Source: UBA964 sp031382085 (lineage in GTDB: Bacteria > Pseudomonadota > Gammaproteobacteria > Steroidobacterales > Steroidobacteraceae). From it: DNA of 64,000 nucleotides. Shown in pieces: positions 1 to 8,510 of the stretch. The notes under the pieces are model-generated. The model searched no databases and was not told the DNA's origin. It worked only from the letters and a program-made list of their open reading frames with translations. Position 1 is the stretch's first letter; every line of letters starts with the position of its first letter. Where the stretch lies: assembly GCA_031382085.1 (NCBI GenBank), contig JANMYM010000030.1:62001-126000 (forward strand). The letters run 5' to 3'. The position numbers were made by a program, and so were the translations under genes.

Positions 1-1
1 G

Positions 2-313
2 CGGCGTACCGACCCGGGCGATCCGGACAAGTGCCCGGTATTCGATCTGCATAATGTCTATTCCGACGACAAGACGCGCGAGTGGGCGGCGGCCGGATGC
101 CGCAGTGCCGGTATCGGCTGCCTCGAATGCAAGAAACCGCTGATCGAGCGCGTGCTGGAGGACATACAGGCGATGCGTAAACGGGCGCAGGAATTTGTCG
201 ACAATCCGGAAGTAGTGCGTACCATACTCGCCGAAGGCAGTGAGAAGGCCCGCGAGGCGGCGCGCGAAACGCTCGATGCTGTCCGGCGCGCAATGCATCT
301 GCGCGAAGCCTGA
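2..313 (+). CDS. trpS: Tryptophan-tRNA ligase, C-terminal part
   Basis: The window opens inside this gene; the last 103 codons are visible in the frame starting at base 2. TrpS charges tRNA-Trp in the cytoplasm. The visible part contains a 'TDPGDPDKCPVFDLHNVYSD' stretch followed by a GCRSAGIGCLECKK segment and a helical tail, which is the usual C-terminal anticodon-binding end of bacterial TrpS. In Gammaproteobacteria trpS often precedes scpA-scpB, as here. The start and the HIGH/KMSKS region lie outside the window. Confidence 0.9.
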   Translation, partial: RRTDPGDPDKCPVFDLHNVYSDDKTREWAAAGCRSAGIGCLECKKPLIERVLEDIQAMRKRAQEFVDNPEVVRTILAEGSEKAREAARETLDAVRRAMHLREA

Positions 314-348
314 ATACGCTGTCAGTTGTTCCAGTCCGGAGCCAGGCT

Positions 349-1266
349 TTGGGAAAATCCGATCTCAAATTAGTCGTTGACCGCAAGGCTGAGGACCACG
401 CCGCGCAGCCCGTGCTGTCGCCGGAACAGGTCGAAATGCCCTTTGCGCTCGTGCATGGTGAGCCCATGACGAACGTGCCGCGTGATCTCTACATCCCTCC
501 TCAGGCCATGGAAGTCTTCCTCGACGCCTTCGAGGGGCCGCTTGATCTCCTGCTGTACTTGATACGCCGCCAGAATCTCAATGTGCTCGATATTCCGATC
601 GCACCGATCACCAGGCAGTACATGGAGTACATCGAGCTGATGCAGGAGTTGCAGCTGGAACTCGCGGGTGAGTACATGCTGATGGCCGCGACGCTGGCCG
701 AGATCAAGAGCCGTATGTTGTTGCCCCGGTCCACGGATGCAACTGACGAGGAATCCGACCCGCGTGCAGAGCTGGTGCGGCGTTTGCAGGAATACGAGCG
801 TTTCAAGCGCGCGGCCGAGGGTATCGACAAGCTGCCACGCCTGGAACGCGATGTGTTTCAGGCCGACGTCGCCGCTGAGCTGCCGCGCCCAGCCAGCAGT
901 CTGCCGCAGCTGCAATTGCAGGAAATGATTGTGGCGTTTCGCGACGTGGTGTCGCGGGCGGCCATGTTTGCGCATCATCATGTGCAACGGGAGCGGCTCT
1001 CGGTGCGCGAGCGCATGTCCGACGTTCTGGCCAGCATCCAGAAGAGCGCCTTCGTTGAATTCCAGCACCTGTTCAAAGTTGAGGAAGGCCGGATGGGCGT
1101 CACGGTCACCTTTGTGGCGCTGCTGGAGTTGCTACGGGAGGGTATGATTGAGCTGGTGCAGGCCGAGGCTTTTGGCCCGCTGCATGTGCGCGCCGCCGGA
1201 CCGCAACATGGGTTGCGGCTGGTCAGCGATACTGAGATGCAACCAACCTCTGTAGCCGACGAATGA
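349..1266 (+). CDS. scpA: Segregation and condensation protein A
   Basis: ScpA is the kleisin of the Smc-ScpAB (or MksB-like) condensin and helps chromosome segregation. The protein has 305 residues. The kleisin N-terminal signature 'FEGPLDLLLYLIRRQNLNVL' sits near residue 62, and the C-terminal winged-helix part ('VTVTFVALLELLREGMIELV') near residue 245, as in the family. The TTG start is supported by GGAG seven bases upstream; in-frame ATG codons lie further in, so the N-terminus is uncertain by about 30-45 residues. The stop overlaps scpB by four bases (ATGA), implying translational coupling. Confidence 0.93.
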   Translation: MGKSDLKLVVDRKAEDHAAQPVLSPEQVEMPFALVHGEPMTNVPRDLYIPPQAMEVFLDAFEGPLDLLLYLIRRQNLNVLDIPIAPITRQYMEYIELMQELQLELAGEYMLMAATLAEIKSRMLLPRSTDATDEESDPRAELVRRLQEYERFKRAAEGIDKLPRLERDVFQADVAAELPRPASSLPQLQLQEMIVAFRDVVSRAAMFAHHHVQRERLSVRERMSDVLASIQKSAFVEFQHLFKVEEGRMGVTVTFVALLELLREGMIELVQAEAFGPLHVRAAGPQHGLRLVSDTEMQPTSVADE

Positions 1267-2099
1267 AAAACTCGATCAATAATCCGGATGCGTCCGATTC
1301 ACAGGATGCTGTTGAAGCCCGCGCCTTCGAACTACAGGCGGTGCTGGAGGCTGCGCTGTTTGCGGCCGGCCGGCCACTCAGCATCACCGAGCTGGCACAA
1401 TTGTTCGATGAGCCGGTGCGGCCGACGACTGCGCAATTGCGTGCCGCGCTCAAGTCGCTGTGGGCGGTGTACGAATCCCGTGCGATCGAATTGCTGGAAA
1501 CCGCCTCCGGTTTTCGCATGCAGGTCCGTGCACGTTACGCCAGCGATGTGTCGCGGCTCTGGCCGGAGCGACCGCAGCGCTACTCACGCGCCTTGCTCGA
1601 GACCCTGGCCCTGATCGCCTATCGCCAGCCGATTACCCGCGCCGAGATCGAAGGCGTGCGCGGCGTTGCCGTCAATCCGAACATCATCAAGACGCTGATC
1701 GATCGCAACTGGATTCGCGTTGTGGGGCATCGCGACGTGCCCGGGCATCCCGAGTTGTTAGGTACGACGCGGGAATTCCTCGATCACTTCGGCCTCAGGA
1801 GCGTCGACGAATTGCCGCCGCTGGCGGAGATCCGCGCGATGACGGACATCAATCCGCAGTTGGATTTGCCTGGCACATCGGAAGATGTCAGCGGCTTGCC
1901 CATCGGTGATGATCCGATTGAGAGTTCCGATGTGGTGGCCGGTCCGTCTGCGGCGGCGCAGGCGCTTGACGGGTCGCTTGACGGGTCGCTTGATGATGAG
2001 CTCGCGGACGACTTGGCGGGTGACGACGACCCGGAACATAATGCGGTTGCGGAGTCCGCGCCCGGTCTGGTCGCAGCGGGGCCGGAGCACGACCGTTAG
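1263..2099 (+). CDS. scpB: Segregation and condensation protein B
   Basis: ScpB forms winged-helix dimers that bind ScpA in the condensin complex. The first 190 or so residues carry the two winged-helix domains, including 'ALLETLALIAYRQPITRAEI' and 'GHPELLGTTREFLDHFGL'. The C-terminal 90 residues form a low-complexity acidic tail. That tail contains a 12-bp tandem duplication (DGSLDGSL) at about 1970-1993. The gene overlaps scpA by four bases and its tail coding overlaps the probable start of the next gene. Confidence 0.93.
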   Translation: MKNSINNPDASDSQDAVEARAFELQAVLEAALFAAGRPLSITELAQLFDEPVRPTTAQLRAALKSLWAVYESRAIELLETASGFRMQVRARYASDVSRLWPERPQRYSRALLETLALIAYRQPITRAEIEGVRGVAVNPNIIKTLIDRNWIRVVGHRDVPGHPELLGTTREFLDHFGLRSVDELPPLAEIRAMTDINPQLDLPGTSEDVSGLPIGDDPIESSDVVAGPSAAAQALDGSLDGSLDDELADDLAGDDDPEHNAVAESAPGLVAAGPEHDR

Positions 2100-2949
2100 G
2101 CCGGGCAAAAATCGCGACGCACGCCCTGGAGGCGCGCGTCGCAGCCAAGGTCCCAGGCCCTCGAGGCCGCCCGTCAAGGAAGCCCCGGCAACCGCCGAGC
2201 GAATTCAGAAAGTACTGGCCCGCGCAGGGCTGGGTTCGCGCCGGCAGGTCGAGTCGTGGATTTCGGCGGGACGCCTGCAGATCAACGGGCAGCTGGCCAC
2301 ACCTGGCAGCAAGATCACCTTCGACGACAAGGTACTGTTAGACGGGCGGCCGGTGCGGCTGCGCGAGTCGCATGAACCCTCGACCCTGTTCCTGTGTCAC
2401 CGCTCGCCCGGTGATCCTTTGCGTCCCGGCGACGACCCTGAAGAACGTACGTCATTGCTGGACAAGCTGCCGCGTAGCGCCGGCAAGCGCTTCCTGTTGG
2501 TCAGCCCTATGCCACGTATCGACGGCGGGCTCGAGCTGGCGACCGCGGATGGTGAACTCGCGAGCCGGCTGCAGCGGGCGGTGCGCAGCGTGGAAGTGGA
2601 GTTTTCAGCGCGGGTCCGTGGCAAGCTGATTGCGCCGCAAGTCGCGGCCATCCTGCATGGCGAGCGCGATTGCGGTACGCCGCTGACGGTGCGAGTCTGC
2701 GAGCCTGCGGATGAAGAAGCGGGCGAATCCGGTAATCGCTGGTATCGCATCATTACGCTGGGCGCCAGCGGCAGCGACATGCGCCACGTGCTGGAACGCT
2801 GCGGCGCCGTTGTTAGCCGTATTTTGCGCACCCGCGTGGGCGGCATAGAGTTGCCCCGCGATCTACCGCGCAGCGCGCATCGCGCCGTGCCGGCGGTCGA
2901 GGCCGAGCAGTTGTTACTGCGAGTCGCAGCTCAGGCCGGTGACGCCTGA
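2041..2949 (+). CDS. Divergent RluB-like 23S rRNA pseudouridine synthase homologue
   Basis: This gene holds the rluB position after scpAB. An N-terminal S4 RNA-binding domain is well kept ('ERIQKVLARAGLGSRRQVES'). The catalytic module is unusual. RluB-type enzymes read GRLDxxTxGLLL around the catalytic Asp; here the segment is PRIDGGLELATADGELA, about three residues shorter, with an Asp still present. The early KPxG motif is replaced by CHRSPGD, and the late RNREVRR-type motif by SGSDMRH. The ATG at 2041 is the best start; it overlaps the scpB tail, and no ATG/GTG/TTG lies between it and the S4 domain. The enzyme may be inactive or altered. Its end overlaps the convergent SDR gene by 36 bp. 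Confidence 0.7.
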   Translation: MRLRSPRPVWSQRGRSTTVRPGKNRDARPGGARRSQGPRPSRPPVKEAPATAERIQKVLARAGLGSRRQVESWISAGRLQINGQLATPGSKITFDDKVLLDGRPVRLRESHEPSTLFLCHRSPGDPLRPGDDPEERTSLLDKLPRSAGKRFLLVSPMPRIDGGLELATADGELASRLQRAVRSVEVEFSARVRGKLIAPQVAAILHGERDCGTPLTVRVCEPADEEAGESGNRWYRIITLGASGSDMRHVLERCGAVVSRILRTRVGGIELPRDLPRSAHRAVPAVEAEQLLLRVAAQAGDA

Positions 2950-3690
2950 GCTCGCTCCAGAGAGCAGCCAAAGATAGGGGCTGACGAGGCTTGAGGGTTC
3001 CGGCAGCGTCGCCAGGTCCTCCGACGGAAAGGCCTGCCGACGCATTGCAGTCCTGGCTTTTCCCGGGTTGACGGCATTCACCCGGATGCGGGAGTTGGAC
3101 AGCTCGTCCGCCAGTGACTGCATCAGTCCTTCGGTGGCGAATTTGGACGCGGCATAAGCGGTCCAGTAGGCCTTGCCGCGGCGTCCGGTGCTGCTGCTGG
3201 TAAAAACAATACTCGCGTCTGCGGACTGTTCCAGCGCCGGCTGCAGCACCTGGGTCAGCGCAAAGGCGGCTGTGACATTCACGTGCATGACACGGTAGAA
3301 ACTTGGCACGTCGTAATGGCTCAGCGGCGCCAACACTCCTAACAAACCGGCGCAGTGCACCAGGCCATCGAGCGTGCCGTAGCGTTTCAGAACCGCAACC
3401 GCGAGCTCGTCGTACTGTGGCGCGAGCGCCTTTTCCAGATCAAGCGGGGCGATGCTGGGTTCGGGTCCGCCGACCTTGACGATTTCCTCGAAACTGGTCT
3501 CCAGGCGTTTGACACTGCGGCCGCTCAGTATCACCTGCGCGCCCGCGGCGGCGCTGGCCAGCGCGACAGCCTTGCCGATGCCACTGCCCGCGCCGGTGAC
3601 CAGTACCGTGCGGCCGGCCAGGCTGTTAGCCTGGGCGGCGAAATTGCGCGCACGCTCAAGGCGCTCTGCGGTCAGGTCGGGTGTGGACAT
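2914..3690 (-). CDS. YciK-like short-chain dehydrogenase/reductase
   Basis: A 258-residue SDR. The cofactor motif TGAGSGIG is near residue 33, NAG is replaced by CAGLLG, and the catalytic Ser (VFTSSSTGRRG) and YAASK motifs are in place. The closest match I recognise is E. coli YciK, which shares 'YAASKFATEGLMQ', 'VNPGKARTAMR' and the C-terminal 'YLWL' pattern. YciK also lies beside rluB in E. coli. Substrate unknown. The gene is last in a leftward ubiG-rmuC-yciK-like run, 16 bp after rmuC, and its 3' end runs into the convergent RluB-like gene. Confidence 0.85.
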   Translation of the reverse strand: MSTPDLTAERLERARNFAAQANSLAGRTVLVTGAGSGIGKAVALASAAAGAQVILSGRSVKRLETSFEEIVKVGGPEPSIAPLDLEKALAPQYDELAVAVLKRYGTLDGLVHCAGLLGVLAPLSHYDVPSFYRVMHVNVTAAFALTQVLQPALEQSADASIVFTSSSTGRRGKAYWTAYAASKFATEGLMQSLADELSNSRIRVNAVNPGKARTAMRRQAFPSEDLATLPEPSSLVSPYLWLLSGASSGVTGLSCDSQ

Positions 3691-3706
3691 TGGGACAATT
3701 TTCTGC

Positions 3707-4990
3707 TCAATCGGGCGCGTCGCTCGCGGTCAAAGTGCCGGGTTCGCGTGCCAGTTTTTCTACGGGTTCGGGCCCTGCGAGCGCTGCGTCGGGCGTTACG
3801 CCCAGCTCAGTGAACCGGCGCGCCTGCGGCAGCACCATGCGTTCCAGCGAGCCTACCGCAGCGTTGTACGAATCGACCGCCGCATTGAGACTCCGGCCGA
3901 CCTTGCCGAGGTTGCCGGTGAACGTGCTCAGGCGGCGATGCAATTCCTGGCCTAACGAATGGATGATCGCCGCATGCTCCGCGACCTGCTGCTGGCGCCA
4001 GCCATGCGCAATCACCTTCAGCAGACCAATCAGCGACGTGGGCGTGGCGATAATGACGTTGCGCCGCAGTGCGTCGTCCAGCAAGTCTGGCTGCTGGCTG
4101 AGCGCCGCCGACAGGAACTGATCGCCGGGCAGGAACAGCACCGCGAAATCGGGGCTGCGTTCAAATTGCTGCCAGTAAGCCTTGGACGACAACTCCCGCA
4201 CGCGCGCGGCCACCTGGCTCGTGTGGCGGCGCAGGGCGCTGTCCCGCGCCTCGTCATTGTCAGCATCCAGCGCATCGAGATAGGCATCGAGCGGCGTTTT
4301 CGCATCGATGACCAGGTCGCGCGCTTGCGGCAAGTGCACGACCATATCCGGGCGCTGCGCGCCGCCTTCGGTGTTCATGTGCAGTTGCTCGGTGAAATCG
4401 CAGTGCTCGGCGAGGCCGGCCAACTCCACCAGCCGCCGCAAAGTCATTTCACCCCAGCGGCCGCGCACCTCCGGGCGGCGCAACGCCGTCACCAGATTGC
4501 GCGTCTCGCGGGTCAGGGATTGCTGACCGGTGGTCAATGACTCGACCTGCATGCGCAGACCCGCGTAGGCCTCGTGGCGTTCCTTTTCCAGCGCGGCAAT
4601 CTGGGCTTCGGATTTTTGCAGCGCGGCTTGCAGCGGCGCGAGCAATACCGCGATCGCGGTTTCGCGCTCCTTGAGCTGGCCAGTGGCTTCGGTCTGATCG
4701 CGAGCCAGTGACTCGCGCGCCATGGTCAGGAACAATTCGCTGTTGCCGCGCAGCGTGTCACCTGCCAGCTGCTGAAATGACACGCGCAATTGCTGCTCGC
4801 TGCGTGTCAGCAGCGCCATTTGTTCGCGCTGGCGATCTGCTTCGGTCGCGAGGCGCGAATCCGCTCCCTGCAGTGCGGCGCGCAGGTCTTCCAGGCGGCG
4901 GCTGGCTTGCAGGCGCCCGAGCAGATAGCCGAGTGCCACGAGCAGGGTGCCGAGGACGATGCCGCCGACTAACAAGGCACTGCTGCTCAT
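3707..4990 (-). CDS. rmuC: DNA recombination protein RmuC
   Basis: RmuC limits inversions and recombination at short inverted repeats. The 427-residue protein starts with a transmembrane helix (about residues 5-25, 'LLVGGIVLGTLLVALGYLLG'). A long coiled coil follows, then the conserved nuclease-like RmuC domain with 'RGRWGEMTLRRLVELAGL', 'RPDMVVHLP' and 'VIDAKTPLDAYLDA', then 'FLPGDQFLSAAL' and 'ATPTSLIGLLK'. Its start overlaps the ubiG stop by four bases, so the two are probably translated together. Confidence 0.93.
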   Translation of the reverse strand: MSSSALLVGGIVLGTLLVALGYLLGRLQASRRLEDLRAALQGADSRLATEADRQREQMALLTRSEQQLRVSFQQLAGDTLRGNSELFLTMARESLARDQTEATGQLKERETAIAVLLAPLQAALQKSEAQIAALEKERHEAYAGLRMQVESLTTGQQSLTRETRNLVTALRRPEVRGRWGEMTLRRLVELAGLAEHCDFTEQLHMNTEGGAQRPDMVVHLPQARDLVIDAKTPLDAYLDALDADNDEARDSALRRHTSQVAARVRELSSKAYWQQFERSPDFAVLFLPGDQFLSAALSQQPDLLDDALRRNVIIATPTSLIGLLKVIAHGWRQQQVAEHAAIIHSLGQELHRRLSTFTGNLGKVGRSLNAAVDSYNAAVGSLERMVLPQARRFTELGVTPDAALAGPEPVEKLAREPGTLTASDAPD

Positions 4991-5694
4991 GCGTTCATTT
5001 CGAAATGAACGACGTAATTGATCTGCGGGTCGCGATCCAGGCTGGCGATGCCCGATACCGGGTCATATTGCAACCCGGAAACATCGCGCAATGTCAGCCC
5101 CGACTGGCGCCCCCAGGCGGCGAGCTCCGACGGCCTGATCAGCCGCTCGAATTCGTGTGTGCCGCGTGGCACCAGACCTAACAGGTATTCGGCCGCGACA
5201 ATGGCGCCGGCGAAGGCGCGGATGGTGCGATTGATGGTCGAGACGAAGACTGCACCGCCCGGGCGCGTCAACTGCGCCAGTGTGCGCACGATCTGCAGCG
5301 GCTCAGGCACATGCTCCAGCATTTCCATGCAGCTGACGACGTCGAATTTCGCCGGTTCCGTCGCCGCCAGTTGCGCCGCATCCAGGCAGCGATAGTCTAT
5401 GTTGAGGCCCGACTCCAGGGCATGAAGCCGTGCGACCTCGATCATGCCAGGCGCTAGATCGATGGCCGTGACCTGCGCGCCGCTGCGTGTCAGCGCCTCT
5501 GCTAACAGGCCACCACCGCAACCTACATCGAGTACGCGGGCACCTCGCAGGCTGCAGCGCGCGTGCATGTAGGCGACGCGCACGGGATTGAGCGCATGCA
5601 GCGGCTTGAATTCGCCACCGGCGTCCCAGAACCTGTGTGCGAGGCGGTCGAACTTGCCGATTTCCGCCGGATCGTGCTGTGGAGCAATGCTCAT
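4987..5694 (-). CDS. ubiG: Ubiquinone biosynthesis O-methyltransferase
   Basis: UbiG performs the two O-methylations of ubiquinone biosynthesis using SAM. The SAM-binding motif 'VLDVGCGGGLLAEALTRSGA' is near residue 55, followed by 'VTAIDLAPGMIEVA' and 'FDVVSCMEMLEHVPEP'. 'FVSTINRTIRAFAGAIVAAEYLLGLVPRGTH' is characteristic of UbiG. A 235-residue length is normal. It is divergent from gyrA, the same arrangement as in E. coli, and heads the leftward run with rmuC. Confidence 0.95.
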   Translation of the reverse strand: MSIAPQHDPAEIGKFDRLAHRFWDAGGEFKPLHALNPVRVAYMHARCSLRGARVLDVGCGGGLLAEALTRSGAQVTAIDLAPGMIEVARLHALESGLNIDYRCLDAAQLAATEPAKFDVVSCMEMLEHVPEPLQIVRTLAQLTRPGGAVFVSTINRTIRAFAGAIVAAEYLLGLVPRGTHEFERLIRPSELAAWGRQSGLTLRDVSGLQYDPVSGIASLDRDPQINYVVHFEMNA

Positions 5695-5783
5695 GCCGCG
5701 CTCCGGGGAGCCTTAATTGGCAGCACCCAACGGGCGTCAAAAATCAAGTCAAAGGTGAGCATTTTCAAGGCCGTAATTCCGCT

Positions 5784-5810
5784 TTGTGAAGGGCTCTGGC
5801 GTGGTAAAAT
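5784..5810 (+). promoter_or_regulatory. Probable gyrA promoter with extended -10
   Basis: TAAAAT at 5805-5810 is preceded by TGG, giving an extended -10. A TTGTGA at 5784-5789 is a possible -35 with a short 15-base spacer, which the extended -10 could tolerate. The site is 37 bases upstream of the gyrA ATG in the ubiG/gyrA intergenic region. No good Shine-Dalgarno precedes gyrA. Confidence 0.5.
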
Positions 5811-5847
5811 TCCGCCTTTATTTTAGCGTTGATTTCGCCCTGCCAGA

Positions 5848-8496
5848 ATGACTCAATTCGCCCGCGAAGTACTGACCGTCAACCTCGAAGACGAGATGCG
5901 GCAGTCCTACCTAGACTATGCCATGAGTGTGATCGTTGGGCGTGCCCTTCCGGACGTTCGCGATGGCCTCAAGCCCGTGCATCGTCGCGTTCTGTTCGCG
6001 ATGCGCGAGCTTGGCAACGAGTACAACAAGACCTACAAGAAATCCGCACGCGTGGTCGGCGATGTGATCGGCAAATACCACCCGCATGGCGATACCGCGG
6101 TCTATGACGCCATTGTGCGCATGGCACAGCCGTTTTCGATGCGCTACCTGCTGGTCGACGGGCAGGGTAATTTTGGTTCGGTCGATGGCGACGCGCCGGC
6201 GGCCATGCGCTATACCGAAGTGCGCATGTCGAAAATCGCGGGCGAACTGCTGGCCGATCTCGACAAGGAAACGGTCAATTTCGTTGCCAATTACGACGAG
6301 TCGCTGTCCGAGCCGACCGTGCTGCCGTCCAGGATTCCTAATCTGCTGGTCAACGGTTCTTCGGGTATCGCGGTCGGAATGGCGACCAATATCCCGCCGC
6401 ACAACCTCACCGAAATCATCAACGCCTGTCTGGCGGTGATCGAACAACCGGATATCGGCCTCGCCGGGCTAATGCAACTTGTGCCGGGCCCGGATTTTCC
6501 GACGGCCGGCATCATCAACGGCGCCCAGGAGATTGCGCAGGCATACAAGAGCGGCCGCGGCCGTCTGTCGCTGCGCGCGCGCTGCACGATTGAAGACAAC
6601 GCCAAAGGCGATCGGCAAACCATAATAGTCACCGAGTTGCCGTACCAGGTTAACAAGGCGCGGCTGTTGGAACGTATCGCCGATCTGGTGCGCGACAAGC
6701 AAATTGAGGGCATCGCCTCCGACGGTTTGCGTGACGAGTCCGACAAGGACGGCATGCGCGTCGTCATTGAAGTGCGCCGCGGCGAAAACGCCGAGGTACT
6801 GCTGAACAAACTCTACGCGTTGACGCCGCTCGAGACGGTATTCGGCATCAACATGGTGGCGCTGGTCGACGGCCAGCCGCGATTGCTCGGGCTCAAGGAA
6901 ATGCTCGATGCATTCCTGCGCCACCGGCGCGAGGTGGTCACGCGGCGCACGATTTACGATCTGGCGCAAGCGCGGGAGCGGGCGCATATTCTCGAGGGCC
7001 TGGCGATTGCGCTGGCTAACATCGACGAGGTAATCGCGCTTATCAAGGCCTCGCCTGCGGCAGCCGAAGCGAAGATCGCATTGATGGGCCGCAGTTGGGC
7101 GTCGGGCGCGGTTCCTGAATTGGTCCTGCGCGCGGGCGGCATTGTCACGCGCCCCGACGGCCTCGCAGCCGAGCTGGGACTGCAGCATGACGGCGTGGGC
7201 TACCGCATGTCGGAGACGCAGGCGCAGGCTATTCTCGAAATGCGCTTGCAACGCCTCACCGGCCTGGAGCAGGACAAGATTCTCGCCGAGTTCCGTGAGT
7301 TGTTAGCTGAGATAGTCGACCTCACTGATATTCTCGCGCGTCCCGAGCGGCTGACGCAGGTGGTGCGCGATGAGTTGCTGGCCGTACGCGAGATGTATGG
7401 CGACAAGCGGCGCACGGAAATCAGCCTCGAGCACATCAATCTCGCGACCGAAGATCTGATCGAGCCGCAGGACGTTGTCGTCACGCTGTCGCATTCCGGT
7501 TACGCCAAGTCGCAACCGCTGACCGAGTATCAGGTGCAGCGGCGCGGCGGCCGCGGCAAAGCGGCCACGGCCGTCAAGGACGAGGATTTCATCGACAAGC
7601 TTTTCGTTGCGCACACACACGACTGGCTGCTGTGTTTTTCGAATCGCGGTAAGGTTTACTGGCTGCGCGTGTTCGAACTGCCGCAGGCCGGCCGCAATGC
7701 GCGCGGCAAGCCGCTGGTCAACCTGATGCCTTTGGAGGACGGTGAGAAAATCACCGCGGTATTGCCTATCAAGCAGTACGACGACCAGCACTTCGTGTTC
7801 ATGGCAACGCGCCATGGCATCGTCAAGAAGACGCCGCTGTCGGCCTATTCGCGGCCCAGGCCGTCAGGCATCATCGCGGTGGACTTGCGCGACGGCGACC
7901 AGCTGGTCGGTGTGGCGCTCACCGATGGGGAGCGCGACATCTTGCTGTGCGCAAGCAATGGCAAGGCGATCCGTTTCAAGGAATCCGAAGTCCGCGCGAT
8001 GGGTCGCGACGCGACTGGCGTGCGCGGCATTCGTCTGGGCGACAACGGCGACGCCGGTGTGGATGACACTGGGATTATTTCCGTCGCAGCCAGTGGCGCG
8101 GTCCTGATTTCCCTGGTGGTGGTCGGCGAGGGCCTGATTCTGACGGCCTCTGAAAACGGTTACGGCAAGCTAACGCCGCTGGATGATTTTCCGTTGCAGG
8201 GTCGCGGCGGTCAGGGCGTGATCGCATTGCAGACTTCGGAGCGTAACGGCGCCATGGTGGCGGCTTTGCAGGTGGAGCTGCCGCAGGAACTCATGCTGAT
8301 CAGTTCCTCGGGCACGCTGGTGCGCACGCCGGTTGCGGATGTGTCCATCGTCGGACGCAACACTCAGGGCGTACGCCTGATTCGTCTCGATGAAGGCGAA
8401 CGGCTCGCCGGCGTGGAGAGTCTGGATGCGCTCGCCGCCGATGAACTGCCGGCGAGTGGTGTCGGTCCTGCTGAAGTGCTGGTCGAAGAAAAATGA
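5848..8496 (+). CDS. gyrA: DNA gyrase subunit A
   Basis: GyrA is the DNA-cleaving subunit of gyrase, which introduces negative supercoils. The 882-residue protein keeps E. coli numbering through the quinolone region. The catalytic Tyr is residue 122 (AAMRYTE), position 83 is Thr and position 87 is Asp in HPHGDTAVYDAIV. The breakage-reunion domain is followed by the C-terminal beta-pinwheel with the GyrA box QRRGGRGK. The tail is not strongly acidic. It opens the serC-aroA-rpsA cluster, only 14 bp ahead of serC. Confidence 0.97.
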   Translation: MTQFAREVLTVNLEDEMRQSYLDYAMSVIVGRALPDVRDGLKPVHRRVLFAMRELGNEYNKTYKKSARVVGDVIGKYHPHGDTAVYDAIVRMAQPFSMRYLLVDGQGNFGSVDGDAPAAMRYTEVRMSKIAGELLADLDKETVNFVANYDESLSEPTVLPSRIPNLLVNGSSGIAVGMATNIPPHNLTEIINACLAVIEQPDIGLAGLMQLVPGPDFPTAGIINGAQEIAQAYKSGRGRLSLRARCTIEDNAKGDRQTIIVTELPYQVNKARLLERIADLVRDKQIEGIASDGLRDESDKDGMRVVIEVRRGENAEVLLNKLYALTPLETVFGINMVALVDGQPRLLGLKEMLDAFLRHRREVVTRRTIYDLAQARERAHILEGLAIALANIDEVIALIKASPAAAEAKIALMGRSWASGAVPELVLRAGGIVTRPDGLAAELGLQHDGVGYRMSETQAQAILEMRLQRLTGLEQDKILAEFRELLAEIVDLTDILARPERLTQVVRDELLAVREMYGDKRRTEISLEHINLATEDLIEPQDVVVTLSHSGYAKSQPLTEYQVQRRGGRGKAATAVKDEDFIDKLFVAHTHDWLLCFSNRGKVYWLRVFELPQAGRNARGKPLVNLMPLEDGEKITAVLPIKQYDDQHFVFMATRHGIVKKTPLSAYSRPRPSGIIAVDLRDGDQLVGVALTDGERDILLCASNGKAIRFKESEVRAMGRDATGVRGIRLGDNGDAGVDDTGIISVAASGAVLISLVVVGEGLILTASENGYGKLTPLDDFPLQGRGGQGVIALQTSERNGAMVAALQVELPQELMLISSSGTLVRTPVADVSIVGRNTQGVRLIRLDEGERLAGVESLDALAADELPASGVGPAEVLVEEK

Positions 8497-8510
8497 ATTG
8501 AGAATCCAAG

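Noticed and set aside
6085..6110. Thr at GyrA position 83 as a quinolone-resistance mutation
   Set aside because: Position 83 is naturally Thr in several Gammaproteobacteria such as Pseudomonas aeruginosa, and Asp87 is unchanged. This is the likely wild-type state.
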